Under the pieces are notes generated by a model, which did no database searches, was not told where the DNA came from, and saw only the letters and a program-made list of their open reading frames with translations. 64,000 nt of DNA, taken from NCBI GenBank assembly GCA_018110905.1, contig JAGBAZ010000040.1, positions 19,223 to 83,222 on the forward strand, read 5' to 3'. The DNA is from Oscillospiraceae bacterium. Its GTDB lineage: Bacteria > Bacillota > Clostridia > Oscillospirales > Ruminococcaceae. Shown one piece after another: positions 49,224 through 59,031 of this stretch (its first letter is position 1; the number at the start of each line of letters is the position of its first letter). The position numbers were made by a program, and so were the translations under genes.

Positions 49224-49343
49224 GATAATATTATTTTAATGTAGCGCCGCTGAAATTTTTTGTCAGGCGGCGCTGTCTTCATAATTGGGGAAATGCCCGA
49301 AAAAGGGCGAAAGCTTGGTGAAAGGAGAAAAAGGTGCAAAAAA

Positions 49344-51566
49344 ATGAGTAAATCACCGAGTGCGATCATAAAAATCAGAATATTTACAGCATGCGCGATT
49401 GCGATTCTTGGCTTTTTGTTTCTTATCGGACGTCTTTTTTACATACAGATAATCGAGTCGGAGGAATATCAGCGCCAGGCCGCGGAAACCCAGCTTAAAC
49501 TTACGGAAATTGCGGCCAACCGAGGTTCGATTTACGATGCCAACGGCAACAAACTTGCAATGAGTACAACGGCATGGACCATCTGCGTTGCGCCTAATTA
49601 CATTGAAAGCGATACGGACAAGGAACTTATCATTTCCGGACTTTCCGAAATCCTTGGCGTAAGCGAAAGCTATCTTCGTGAAAAATGCGAAAGAGATACC
49701 CTTTATGCTGCGGTAAAAGCAAGAGTGGAAAAAGAAATTGTTGAAGAAGTGACCGCCTTTGCAACAAACAACGGTGTTTCAAGATGCATTTTTGTTGAAG
49801 AGGACGTTTCGAGAAAATATCCTTACGAAAACTTTGCCGCTTCGGTAATAGGTTTTGTAAACAGCGACTATGTTGGTTCCTACGGCCTTGAATCCTATTA
49901 TGATGAAATTTTAAGCGGAACTCCGGGAAAACTTGTTTCTGCACAGGATTCCTGGGGACAGAAAATGCCCTTTGAATATGACGAACTTTATTCTTCCGAA
50001 GACGGCAACAGCATTGTTACCACCATCGATGAAGGAATCCAGTATTTCGTTGAAAAACACCTTGAACTTGCGGTTAAAGAACACAGCGTTCAGGAACGCG
50101 GAGCCTGCATTGCAATGGATCCGAACACCGGAAAAATCCTTGCCATGGCAACAAAAGGCGACTTTGACCCCAACAGCTACACCTCTCTTCCGGATTCTGT
50201 AAAGGAAGAGATAGAAAAGCTTCCGGAAGATGAACAGGGCGCCGCAACCACCCAGGCCCAGTATGATATGTGGCGAAACAAAGCCATTTCCGACCCTTAT
50301 GAACCGGGTTCGGTTTTTAAAATCATAACCCTTGCGGCGGCGCTTGACAGCAACACAACCACCCTCGGCGATCATTTTACCTGCATCGGTTATGCAAACG
50401 TTGCGGACAGAAAAATTTCCTGCTGGCAAAGCCGCGGACACGGTGAACAGACCCTTGCAGATGCTGTTCAGAATTCCTGCAACCCCGCCTTTATTCAGAT
50501 CGGAATGAATATGGGCATCACTAATTTCCAAAACTATTTTGAAGCTTTCGGTCTTACCGAAAAAACAAGCATAGACCTTCCCGGTGAAGCGGCAAGTATC
50601 TATCACACCAAAATGACCGAAATGAACCTTGCATCAAGTTCCTTCGGCCAGACCTTTAAAGTTACCCCAATCCAGCTTATAACTGCAGTTTCCGCTGCGG
50701 TAAACGGCGGAAATCTTTATCAGCCATATCTTGTTCAGAAAATTATTTCTGCTGACGGAAGCGTTGTTGAAGAATATGAACCGACCCTTGTGCGCCAGGT
50801 TATTTCGGAACAGACTTCAAAAACGGTCCGCGATATCCTCGAAACCGTTGTAAGCGACGGTTCCGGTAGAACGGCCGCAGTTCCCGGTTATAAAATCGGC
50901 GGCAAAACCGGAACTTCCGAAAAACTTGACCAGCTTACGGAAGAAGGAGAAGTTGAAGCTTATGTTTCCTCTTTCCTTGCCGTTGCCCCTGCGGATGATC
51001 CTCAAATCGTAATCCTTCTTCTTCTTGACGAAGCACAGATGGAAAACCCTTACGGTTCTGTTGTTGCGGCACCGGTAGTCGGAGCGATGCTTGGTGATAT
51101 CCTTCCTTACATGGGAATTGAACCCAACTATACCGAAGCGGAAATGGAAGCAATGACCGGAAAAGTAAAAGACGTTACCGGAAGCCTTGTTCACGATGCG
51201 ATGACGGTTCTCCGTCTTCAGGGTTATTCTGTAACAATCGTCGGAGAAGGTTCAACAGTTGTTGCCCAGTCGCCGGAAGCAAAATCCGTTCTTTCCGCCG
51301 GAGGAACTATAACTCTTTATACTGACGAAAGTCTTATCCCGAAAGAAATCGAAGTTCCGAACGTTGCCGGAATGAGCGTTACCGAAGTAAACAACGCAAT
51401 AATCGGAGCGGGACTTAAACTTAAACTCATCGGCGTTTCTGAATCTGCAACCGACCAGGTCGCTTACAGCCAAACTCCCGCTGCAGGAGAAATGGTAATG
51501 CCGGGAACAATAATCGAAGTCACCTTTACCATAGATTCCGGAGAACCGGAAGAGGGCGAAGGCTGA
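49344..51566 (+). CDS. Class B penicillin-binding protein with two PASTA domains
   Basis: 740 residues. Short cytoplasmic tail, one membrane helix (FTACAIAILGFLFLIGRLFY), a dimerisation/linker domain from about 65 (NRGSIYDANGNKLAMS), and the transpeptidase: SVFK (active Ser, in EPGSVFKIIT), SCN (in VQNSCNPAF) and KTG (in GGKTGTSEK). Two PASTA domains follow, about 610-665 and 668-730. It cross-links septal or spore peptidoglycan with FtsW. Two PASTA repeats match Pbp2B/PBP2x; SpoVD has one. ATG 49344 follows AAGGTG. Confidence 0.93.
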   Translation: MSKSPSAIIKIRIFTACAIAILGFLFLIGRLFYIQIIESEEYQRQAAETQLKLTEIAANRGSIYDANGNKLAMSTTAWTICVAPNYIESDTDKELIISGLSEILGVSESYLREKCERDTLYAAVKARVEKEIVEEVTAFATNNGVSRCIFVEEDVSRKYPYENFAASVIGFVNSDYVGSYGLESYYDEILSGTPGKLVSAQDSWGQKMPFEYDELYSSEDGNSIVTTIDEGIQYFVEKHLELAVKEHSVQERGACIAMDPNTGKILAMATKGDFDPNSYTSLPDSVKEEIEKLPEDEQGAATTQAQYDMWRNKAISDPYEPGSVFKIITLAAALDSNTTTLGDHFTCIGYANVADRKISCWQSRGHGEQTLADAVQNSCNPAFIQIGMNMGITNFQNYFEAFGLTEKTSIDLPGEAASIYHTKMTEMNLASSSFGQTFKVTPIQLITAVSAAVNGGNLYQPYLVQKIISADGSVVEEYEPTLVRQVISEQTSKTVRDILETVVSDGSGRTAAVPGYKIGGKTGTSEKLDQLTEEGEVEAYVSSFLAVAPADDPQIVILLLLDEAQMENPYGSVVAAPVVGAMLGDILPYMGIEPNYTEAEMEAMTGKVKDVTGSLVHDAMTVLRLQGYSVTIVGEGSTVVAQSPEAKSVLSAGGTITLYTDESLIPKEIEVPNVAGMSVTEVNNAIIGAGLKLKLIGVSESATDQVAYSQTPAAGEMVMPGTIIEVTFTIDSGEPEEGEG

Positions 51567-51601
51567 TTTTAAACAAAAATATTCAATCGGAGGTGATCCC
51601 T

Positions 51602-53038
51602 TTGCTTTTATCCGAACTTTTAAGGGACGTTGAATATACCGGAAAAATCGAAGATATTGAAATAAAAGATGTCACCGGGGATTCCAGAAGGGTTGAGCCG
51701 GGCAGTGTTTTCGTCTGTATAAAAGGCGGAAATATTGACGGACACGAATATGCCGCCGCCGCAAAGCGAAACGGCGCTTCCTGGATCGTTGCCGAAAGGG
51801 ATACCGGTGTTGAGGAACAAATTATTGTTAAAAACAGCCGCGCAGCTTATGCAAAAATGTGCGCGAACCTCAACGGAAATCCTGCCAAAAAGATGAAGCT
51901 TATCGGTGTTACCGGAACAAACGGAAAAACCACCATAACTTATCTTATCAAACATATCCTTGAATCCGCGGGCAAAAAAGTCGGACTTATCGGAACTATC
52001 CAGAACCTTATCGGAGATATATCCCTTCCGGCAAAATACACCACACCGGATGCGGCGGAACTTCACGTAATCTTTTCAAGAATGGCCAATGCCGGCTGTG
52101 AATATGTTGTAATGGAAGTTTCTTCCCAGGCTCTTGACCAGAAACGTGTTGAAGGCTGTAAATTTGAAACCGCGGTTTTCACCAACCTTACCCAGGATCA
52201 TCTCGATTACCACGGAACAATGGAAAATTATTTTGACGCAAAGAAAGAACTTTTCCGCAACTGTGAAAAAGCCGTTGTTTGCATCGACGATGATTACGGA
52301 AAATGTCTTCTCGAAGAACTTTCCGTTCCGGTTTCAACTGTTTCCATAGGCGATATTTCTGCGGATTTTACCGCCCACGATGTTAAAAATTATTCCGACG
52401 GCTGCAAATTTGCAATGGTCGGAACCGGAAATATCGGAAGAGTTCATTTTTCAATGCCCGGAAAGTTTTCCGCTTCCAACGCAATGCTTGCGGCTGCAGC
52501 CGCAATGAACTGCGGACTTACTTTTGAGGAAGCGGTTGAAGGACTTAACACCTGCCCCGGAGTCAGGGGCAGGGTGGAAGTTATCCACAAAGGTGATTTC
52601 ACTGTTATCCGCGACTTTGCCCACGGACCGGACGCCCTTGAAAAAGTGCTGGATTCCATTAAGGAATGTGCAAAGGGCAGAATAATCACCCTTTTCGGAT
52701 GCGCCGGAAACCGGGATAAAACAAAGCGCCCGAAAATGGTCAACGCCGTTGCGGCAAAATCCGATTTTATGATACTCACAAGCGATAATCCCCGCCACGA
52801 AGCTGTTGAGGAAATTGCTGAAGATACTCTTCCTGCAATTGAAAAATGCGGTGTTCCTTTCCACTATGAACCGGACCGCTATAAAGCCATAAAATGGGCG
52901 ATCGAACATTGCGAAAGCGGCGACGTTCTTCTTCTTGCGGGAAAAGGCCATGAAGATTATCAGGTTCTTGATTTTGGAACCGTTTATTTTGACGAAAAAG
53001 TAATTGTAAAAAACTTCATTGAGGAAATGCATAAATAA
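51602..53038 (+). CDS. murE: UDP-MurNAc-dipeptide ligase MurE (meso-DAP type)
   Basis: 478 residues. ATP loop GVTGTNGKTT (residues 103-112), substrate motifs TTPDAAELH, EVSSQALDQKRVEG and FTNLTQDHLDYHG, and the DNPR motif (LTSDNPRHEA) that selects meso-diaminopimelate rather than lysine. Hence DAP-type peptidoglycan. The TTG start at 51602 follows CGGAGGTGATCCC; GTG 51593 lies within that site. Confidence 0.96.
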   Translation: MLLSELLRDVEYTGKIEDIEIKDVTGDSRRVEPGSVFVCIKGGNIDGHEYAAAAKRNGASWIVAERDTGVEEQIIVKNSRAAYAKMCANLNGNPAKKMKLIGVTGTNGKTTITYLIKHILESAGKKVGLIGTIQNLIGDISLPAKYTTPDAAELHVIFSRMANAGCEYVVMEVSSQALDQKRVEGCKFETAVFTNLTQDHLDYHGTMENYFDAKKELFRNCEKAVVCIDDDYGKCLLEELSVPVSTVSIGDISADFTAHDVKNYSDGCKFAMVGTGNIGRVHFSMPGKFSASNAMLAAAAAMNCGLTFEEAVEGLNTCPGVRGRVEVIHKGDFTVIRDFAHGPDALEKVLDSIKECAKGRIITLFGCAGNRDKTKRPKMVNAVAAKSDFMILTSDNPRHEAVEEIAEDTLPAIEKCGVPFHYEPDRYKAIKWAIEHCESGDVLLLAGKGHEDYQVLDFGTVYFDEKVIVKNFIEEMHK

Positions 53039-53058
53039 AAACGAAAGGGGAATAAAAC

Positions 53059-54432
53059 TTGCTTCCGTTAAAACTTAAAGAAATTGCAGATGCGATCGGC
53101 GCAAAAACGAAAATTGAAATTCCCGATATCGAAATTACAAATATCTGTACGGATTCAAGGGACGTTAAGCCGGGAAGCATTTTTGTTGCCCTTTGCGGAG
53201 AAAAATTTGACGGTCACGCCTTTGTAAAAACCGCAATGGAAAACGGTGCGCTCTGGGCTGTTGTTCAAAAAGAAGGGGATTACGGAACCGATAAACTTCT
53301 TTTCGTAAATGCCACCCGCCAGGCTTTCCTTGATATTGCCGGCCTTTACCGCAGCAAATTCAGCCCGAAAGTTATCGCAGTAACCGGTTCCGTCGGAAAG
53401 ACCACAACAAGGGAAATGATAGCTTCCGTTATAAAAAGCAGGTATAAGACACTTAAAACCGAAAATAATCTTAATAACGAAGTCGGTGTTCCGAAAACGA
53501 TTCTTGAACTTGACGAAAGCATCGAAGCTATGGTGCTTGAATTCGGAATGGTGAATCTCGGCGAAATAAGAGAACTTACCCTTCCGGCAAAACCGGATAT
53601 CGCGGTAATAACATGCATAGGAACCTGCCATATAGAAAACCTCGGTTCAAGAGAAAACATAAAGAAAGCAAAATTTGAAATTGTCGAAGGTCTTAAAAAA
53701 GGCGGAACGCTGCTCCTTAATAAAGATAACGACATGATGAAAGATATTTGTCTTCCGGACTATAATGTGATATACTATGCTGTTGGAGATGCTTCCGCAG
53801 ATATCCGGGCAAAAAATATTATTGAGCGCGACGGCGAAACGGATTTTATAATTCTTTTCGAAGGAAAGGAATATCCCGCGCATATCCCTGCAATGGGTGA
53901 GCATAACGTGCTCAACGCTCTTGCCGGTTTCGGAGCGGGTGTTGCCGCAGGAATTGAACCGGAGCAGTGTGCTTTGGCTCTTGCAAACTTCAAAAACACC
54001 GGAATGCGCCAGAAAGTGCAGATCTGCCGCGGCATAAAGGTTGTTGAAGACTGCTATAATGCAAACCCGGATTCCATGAAAGCCGCATTGAGCACCCTTG
54101 GTGCTCAAAAGCTTCCGGATGGTGCACGGAAAATCGCAGTGCTCGGCGATATGCTCGAACTCGGAACCGTTGCGGAAAGTTCCCATTACGAAACCGGAAA
54201 ACTTGCCGCGGAAAATGCGGATTTGCTTTTCTGTTTCGGCGAACTTTCAAGACTTATTGTCGCCGGTGCATGGGTAAACGGAATGAGAGAAACGGCTTTC
54301 CATTTTGAAACAAAGGAAGAACTTTCCGAAAAACTTCGGGAAACCGCAAAACCCGGGGATATAATCTGGCTTAAAGCCAGCCGTGGAATGCGTTTTGAAG
54401 ACATAGCGGAAGCATTTTACGAAGAAACATAA
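53059..54432 (+). CDS. murF: UDP-MurNAc-pentapeptide ligase MurF
   Basis: 457 residues. CTDSRDVKPGSIFVALCGEKFDG is the N-domain, VTGSVGKTTTREMI the ATP loop, then TENNLNNEVGVPKTIL, and VVEDCYNANPDSMKAALSTL is the MurF signature. It adds D-Ala-D-Ala. TTG start at 53059 after AAAGGGGAAT. The 21-base gap to murE and 15-base gap to mraY indicate one operon. Confidence 0.96.
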   Translation: MLPLKLKEIADAIGAKTKIEIPDIEITNICTDSRDVKPGSIFVALCGEKFDGHAFVKTAMENGALWAVVQKEGDYGTDKLLFVNATRQAFLDIAGLYRSKFSPKVIAVTGSVGKTTTREMIASVIKSRYKTLKTENNLNNEVGVPKTILELDESIEAMVLEFGMVNLGEIRELTLPAKPDIAVITCIGTCHIENLGSRENIKKAKFEIVEGLKKGGTLLLNKDNDMMKDICLPDYNVIYYAVGDASADIRAKNIIERDGETDFIILFEGKEYPAHIPAMGEHNVLNALAGFGAGVAAGIEPEQCALALANFKNTGMRQKVQICRGIKVVEDCYNANPDSMKAALSTLGAQKLPDGARKIAVLGDMLELGTVAESSHYETGKLAAENADLLFCFGELSRLIVAGAWVNGMRETAFHFETKEELSEKLRETAKPGDIIWLKASRGMRFEDIAEAFYEET

Positions 54433-54447
54433 AACGGAGGAATCATC

Positions 54448-55425
54448 ATGCAGATTGCAATAGTTGCATTTGTTGCGTTTGTAATAGCAGCCCTTTCCGG
54501 CCATTGGCTTATCCCGGCTTTAAGAAAGCTTCATTTTGGCCAAAGCATTCTGGAAATCGGCCCGAACTGGCATAAAAACAAGGAAGGCACCCCCACGATG
54601 GGCGGAATCATGTTCATAATAGGAATTCTTGCCGCAAGCTGCCTTGCTTTTGTTTTCCTTGCAGATGCTCCTGCAACAGAAAAAATCAAATACGGCAGCG
54701 GCCTTGTAATGGCTCTTGGCTATGGACTTCTCGGATTTATCGATGACTATACCAAAATTGCAAGAAAACAGAACGAAGGCCTTACCGCAAAACAAAAACT
54801 TATGGGTCAGGTACTTCTTGCAATAATGTTCCTTGTCGGACTTCATATTTCCGGAACCCTTACCACAACTCTTGTTATTCCGTTCATCGGCCAGCTTGAT
54901 ATCGGGTTCCTTTATTATCCTCTTGCTGTTTTCATCATTGTCGGCGCTTCCAACGCCGTTAACCTCACTGATGGAATCGACGGACTTTGCTCTTCCGTAA
55001 CATTTGTCTGCGCCTGCGGATTCATCGTTATGGCAGCAATTCTTCAGAACACCGCCATGGGCTTTATGGCGGCGGCACTTGCCGGCGGCTGTGCAGGATA
55101 TTTCCTTTGGAACTGCCACCCGGCAAGAGTTTTCATGGGCGATACCGGTTCGCTTTTCCTTGGAGGAATGGTCTGTGCTCTTGCTTTCGGACTTAACATT
55201 CCGATGATCCTTATCTTCGCCGGAATTGTATATGTTATCGAAACCCTTTCCGATATTATCCAGATCGGAAGCTACAAGCTCCGCAAAAAACGTGTTTTCA
55301 AAATGGCTCCTATCCATCACCATTTTGAAATGAGCGGCTGGAGCGAATGGAAAATTGTTATCGTATTTTGTCTTGTTGGCGCAATCGGCGCGGCAATTTC
55401 CGTTCTTGCGGTAACAATGCTTTAA
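54448..55425 (+). CDS. mraY: Phospho-MurNAc-pentapeptide translocase MraY
   Basis: 325 residues, about ten membrane helices. KEGTPTMGGIMFI, LLGFIDDYTK (the catalytic Asp pair), NAVNLTDGIDGLCS and FMGDTGSLFLGG, then MAPIHHHFEMSGWSEWKIV. It makes lipid I. ACGGAGGAATC precedes the ATG. In most dcw clusters murD comes next; here ftsW follows directly. Confidence 0.97.
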   Translation: MQIAIVAFVAFVIAALSGHWLIPALRKLHFGQSILEIGPNWHKNKEGTPTMGGIMFIIGILAASCLAFVFLADAPATEKIKYGSGLVMALGYGLLGFIDDYTKIARKQNEGLTAKQKLMGQVLLAIMFLVGLHISGTLTTTLVIPFIGQLDIGFLYYPLAVFIIVGASNAVNLTDGIDGLCSSVTFVCACGFIVMAAILQNTAMGFMAAALAGGCAGYFLWNCHPARVFMGDTGSLFLGGMVCALAFGLNIPMILIFAGIVYVIETLSDIIQIGSYKLRKKRVFKMAPIHHHFEMSGWSEWKIVIVFCLVGAIGAAISVLAVTML

Positions 55426-55461
55426 AATCAAAAGTTTTTAGTTTTTTAAGAAAGGCAAAAT

Positions 55462-56643
55462 ATGAAAGCTATCACAATTGATCTGAACAGCTTCATACCG
55501 GTTGCTGCGGCAAAAGAGCATCTTTTTGAACCGAAGCACAGGCGGGGCAAAATCGACGTGACCTTTTTGGTTCTCGTTCTTGTTTTGCTTACCGTCGGTC
55601 TTGTAATGCTTTTTTCCGCAAGCCATGCCTACGCTTTTTATAATGAAGGCAACAGCTTTTATTTCATCGAACGTCAGCTATTCTTTGCGGTGGTCGGCGT
55701 TGCGGCAATGCTGTTCGTTTCCCAGGTAAACTATAAGATCCTTCAGAAATATTCCCTCCTTCTTTTTGCCGGTGCGGTTGCACTGCTTTTGATTGCGGAT
55801 ATTTTCATGCGCGACCAATATGGATTTGCAAGATGGATCTATATCGGAAGCTTTTCCTTCCAGCCTTCGGAAGTTGCAAAATTTGCGATAATCGTTCTTT
55901 TTGCGCATTTTGCCGCCACCAATGCGGATAAAATGCAGACTTTCAAATATGGCGTTGCGCCTTTCGGAATTTGTCTTGGAATTGTGGCCTTGCTTGTTAT
56001 ATTGAGCCGCCACCTTTCCGGTACTATCATCATCGGCGCACTTGGTATTTCCATGATGTGGTTCGGCGGAACAAAATTCCGTTATTTTGGTGCGTTGCTC
56101 GGCGTTGGTGCCGCCGGTGTTGCGCTTATCATCATCTTCCCCCAGTTTATGGCATATACCGGTGACCGTGTTCAGGTCTGGCTCGATCCGTATTCCTATT
56201 ATCACGAAGGCGGATTCCAGACCATACAGTCGCTTATAGCAATAGGTTCCGGCGGACTTTGGGGCGCAGGACTTGGAAACTCCCGTCAGAAATACCTCTA
56301 TATTCCGGAACCGCAGAACGACTTTATTTTTCCTGTCGTCTGTGAGGAACTTGGATTTATCGGAGCTTCAGCAATCGTTCTTCTCTTTGCGCTTCTTGTT
56401 GCAAGGGGATATATAATTGCAATGCGATGCCCGGATAAATTCGGGGCACTTCTTGCTTCCGGATGCGTTACCCATATCGGACTTCAGGTCCTCCTTAACA
56501 TCGCCGTTGTTACCAACACGATACCCAACACGGGAATTTCGCTTCCGTTCTTCTCTTATGGCGGAACGGCGCTTTTGATGACCCTTGGTGAAATGGGCGT
56601 TGTGCTTTCTGTTTCAAAAAAATCTTCCATTAAAAAAAGCTGA
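55462..56643 (+). CDS. ftsW: SEDS peptidoglycan polymerase FtsW
   Basis: 393 residues with about ten membrane helices. RWIYIGSFSFQPSEVAKFAI, then SRHLSGTIIIGALGISMMWF, and the C-terminal GNSRQKYLYIPEPQNDFIFPVVCEELGF and NTGISLPFFSYGGTALLMTL are SEDS signatures. FtsW polymerises septal glycan with the PBP above; a SpoVE role is equally compatible. AAGAAAGGCAAA precedes the ATG. Confidence 0.93.
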   Translation: MKAITIDLNSFIPVAAAKEHLFEPKHRRGKIDVTFLVLVLVLLTVGLVMLFSASHAYAFYNEGNSFYFIERQLFFAVVGVAAMLFVSQVNYKILQKYSLLLFAGAVALLLIADIFMRDQYGFARWIYIGSFSFQPSEVAKFAIIVLFAHFAATNADKMQTFKYGVAPFGICLGIVALLVILSRHLSGTIIIGALGISMMWFGGTKFRYFGALLGVGAAGVALIIIFPQFMAYTGDRVQVWLDPYSYYHEGGFQTIQSLIAIGSGGLWGAGLGNSRQKYLYIPEPQNDFIFPVVCEELGFIGASAIVLLFALLVARGYIIAMRCPDKFGALLASGCVTHIGLQVLLNIAVVTNTIPNTGISLPFFSYGGTALLMTLGEMGVVLSVSKKSSIKKS

Positions 56644-56655
56644 GCGGAGAAAATT

Positions 56656-57780
56656 ATGAAAATACTTTTTGCCTGCGGCGGAACCGCCGGACATATCAAT
56701 CCGGCTGTTGCTGTTGCAAATTACATGAAAGAAAATGACCCGGAAACCGAAATCCTTTTTGCGGGAAATCCGAACGGAATGGAAGCAAGGATCGTTCCCA
56801 ATGCGGGATATGATTTTGCGCCGATAAAAGTTCTCGGTATCCAGCGCAGAATTTCCATGCGCAACATCAAAAACAATATAAAAGCTCTCTGGTATCTTGC
56901 GGGAAGCAGCGCAAGAGCAAAGGAAATAATAAACGGTTTCAAACCGGATATCGTAATCGGAACGGGTGGTTACGTAAGCGGCCCGGTTGTCAGAAAAGCC
57001 GCTTTGATGGGATATAAGACCATAGCTATGGAAAGCAACGCTTTCCCCGGAATGACCACAAAGCTTCTTGCAAAATATGTAGATAAAATCCTTCTTGACG
57101 TTGAAGAAAGCAAAAAATTTCTTCCGGAAGGAAAAGAATATATCGTAACCGGAAACCCGGTTCGCCAGGAAATTTTCAGCCAGGACAGAAAAGCCGCAAG
57201 GGAGTTTTATGGAATCGGCGAGCGCCTCTGTATTCTTTCTTTCGGCGGAAGCCTCGGTGCTCAAAGACTTAACGAAGCGGTTTCTGACCTTATGGCGTGG
57301 CATCTTTCCGAAAAGGATTTTGTACATATCCACGGTTCGGGTTCCTATTACGGACCTTCCTATTACTTTGATATGCTCAAAGAAAAAGGAATTGATGCTC
57401 ATGAGCACGACAATCTTATCATAAGAGAGTATATCAACGATATGCCCCGCTGCCTCGCGGCCGCAGATATCGTTATCTGCCGCTGCGGAGCCATGACTCT
57501 TGCGGAGCTTAAAGCCGCCGGAAGAGCTTCGGTGCTCATTCCTTCGCCCAATGTTGCGGAAAATCACCAGTATCATAACGCAATGGTGCTCGCAAATCAC
57601 GAAGCCGGAGTTGTTATTGAAGAAAAAGACCTTACAGGTGAACTTCTTTGCAAAACGGTAAAGGAACTTACCGAAAACCCGGAAAAACTCAAAAAACTTT
57701 CCGAAAACGCAAAAGCGCTTGCGGTTACCGATGCAAACGAACGCATCAGAAAAGAAATAATTTCTCTTTACGAAAGATAA
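56656..57780 (+). CDS. murG: UDP-GlcNAc:lipid I N-acetylglucosaminyltransferase MurG
   Basis: 374 residues: FACGGTAGHINPAVAVANYM (donor and acceptor loops), IGTGGYVSGPVVRKA, GNPVRQEIFSQDR, SFGGSLGAQRLNEAV and CRCGAMTLAELKAAGRASVL with NHQYHNA. It makes lipid II at the inner face of the membrane. AGCGGAGAAAATT precedes ATG 56656. In the usual order murC or murB follows; here ftsQ does. Confidence 0.97.
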   Translation: MKILFACGGTAGHINPAVAVANYMKENDPETEILFAGNPNGMEARIVPNAGYDFAPIKVLGIQRRISMRNIKNNIKALWYLAGSSARAKEIINGFKPDIVIGTGGYVSGPVVRKAALMGYKTIAMESNAFPGMTTKLLAKYVDKILLDVEESKKFLPEGKEYIVTGNPVRQEIFSQDRKAAREFYGIGERLCILSFGGSLGAQRLNEAVSDLMAWHLSEKDFVHIHGSGSYYGPSYYFDMLKEKGIDAHEHDNLIIREYINDMPRCLAAADIVICRCGAMTLAELKAAGRASVLIPSPNVAENHQYHNAMVLANHEAGVVIEEKDLTGELLCKTVKELTENPEKLKKLSENAKALAVTDANERIRKEIISLYER

Positions 57781-57790
57781 ACGGACAAAA

Positions 57791-58645
57791 ATGAAGTTTA
57801 AAATCAAAAAAACGGATAAAAAACAAACCGAAAAAAGGTTTGTGGATAATGCAGGAAAAAAACAGCGCAAGGCAAAAAAACGCCGCAAAATCACGCCGTT
57901 TTTAATTGTTGTGTCCGTTTTTATTTTTGCCGCCGCCGTTTATCTTTGCCTCACAATGCTTTTTAACGTTGACCGCATAAACATCGAGGGCAATACCCTT
58001 TATGAGGAACTTGATCTTATCGAAACTTCCGGAATAGAAAAAGGCGAAAACCTTTTCGAAGTTGATACAGCCTATGCAGAAGATAAGCTTTATTCGGTTT
58101 ACAGCTATATCGAGGAAGTTGAGGTGAAACGTGCTTTCCCGAACGCGGTGAATATAAAAATTGTCGAGGCAATTCCGTTTTCGGTAATTGAAGAAGCGGA
58201 CGGCTATACGCTTGTAAGCGCCGGGGGAAAAGTTCTTGAAAGGGGACTTGAAGAAGTTCCGAGAGGAATGCTTTCCGTTCGCGGGCTCAGCACCATAACC
58301 AGTACCGAGGACGATATCAAACGCATGGATCTTATGAAAAAAATTATCGGAACCATGCAAAAACTCGGTATGGAAAATTATAATTTCCTTGATTTAAGCG
58401 ATACCCTTGAAATCACAATGATCTATGACAACAGGGTAAAGGTAAACCTTGGAAACGAACTTGAAATGGATTATAAACTTCAGTTTGCGGATAACGTTAT
58501 AACCGAAAAACTTTCGAAAACAGGGTATCAGCTTGTTGATGCTTCTGTTCCGGGCGAAGTTATGACAAAGGAAATGACCGTTTCGCCCTGGGATTCCCTT
58601 GGAAGAGTTTCCGGAACAGGTTATGCGGACGAAGATGAGGAATAA
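57791..58645 (+). CDS. ftsQ: FtsQ/DivIB-type cell division protein
   Basis: 284 residues. A very basic cytoplasmic tail (KKQRKAKKRRKIT), one membrane helix (FLIVVSVFIFAAAVYLCLTM), a POTRA domain (FNVDRINIEGNTLYEELDLI, then VEVKRAFPNAVNIKIVEAIP) and the FtsQ beta domain. It recruits FtsL and FtsB. The ATG lies 10 bases after murG with a poor site, so translational coupling is likely. Confidence 0.88.
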   Translation: MKFKIKKTDKKQTEKRFVDNAGKKQRKAKKRRKITPFLIVVSVFIFAAAVYLCLTMLFNVDRINIEGNTLYEELDLIETSGIEKGENLFEVDTAYAEDKLYSVYSYIEEVEVKRAFPNAVNIKIVEAIPFSVIEEADGYTLVSAGGKVLERGLEEVPRGMLSVRGLSTITSTEDDIKRMDLMKKIIGTMQKLGMENYNFLDLSDTLEITMIYDNRVKVNLGNELEMDYKLQFADNVITEKLSKTGYQLVDASVPGEVMTKEMTVSPWDSLGRVSGTGYADEDEE

Positions 58646-58660
58646 AAGAGGAAATGTTTT

Positions 58661-58864
58661 ATGGAAAAGAACAAAAGATATTTTTTTATAAGTCTTATTG
58701 TTATGTCGGTATGCAATATAGCAACTTCCTGCATGAACATATTCGATATTGAAATTCCAAATTTTCTTTTTGCTGTTTTTATTATCGTTATGCTCGGTTC
58801 GGTATTTTCTTTGGTTTATTTTTCAATAAAACTCTGGCTTGGAAATATGGACGACAGAAAATAG
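58661..58864 (+). CDS. Small membrane protein of unknown function
   Basis: 67 residues with two hydrophobic helices (YFFISLIVMSVCNIATSCMN and FLFAVFIIVMLGSVFSLVYF) and a short charged tail (GNMDDRK). AAGAGGAAATG precedes ATG 58661. It is the last gene before the terminator that closes the dcw operon; whether it takes part in division is unknown. Confidence 0.75.
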   Translation: MEKNKRYFFISLIVMSVCNIATSCMNIFDIEIPNFLFAVFIIVMLGSVFSLVYFSIKLWLGNMDDRK

Positions 58865-58868
58865 TATT

Positions 58869-58903
58869 AAAAGGCGGAAGAAATTTCCGCCTTTTATTTT
58901 TGT
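58869..58903 (+). terminator. Terminator of the dcw operon
   Basis: AAAAGGCGGAA, loop, TTTCCGCCTTTTATTTTT. Separates the operon from ftsZ. Confidence 0.85.
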
Positions 58904-58947
58904 CGAAAATTTTTAATAAAATAATATGAAAAATAATATAATATAGC

Positions 58948-58976
58948 TTGAAAAAAAACATAAAAACTGATACTAT
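58948..58976 (+). promoter_or_regulatory. Promoter of ftsZ
   Basis: TTGAAA (58948-58953), 17 bases, TACTAT (58971-58976), 55 bases before the ATG. Other AT-rich -10-like boxes lie nearby. Confidence 0.55.
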
Positions 58977-59031
58977 TGTATATAGGATTATTCTATCCAT
59001 TTGAGGAAGTTAAAACGGAGGATAGTTAGAT

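Noticed and set aside
11170..57600. Apparent abundance of GTGCTC/GAGCAC words, including three TGCTCA copies at 14031-14096
   Set aside because: I noticed about twenty copies by eye; a given six-base word is expected about thirty times on both strands of 64 kb, so there is no evidence of enrichment.
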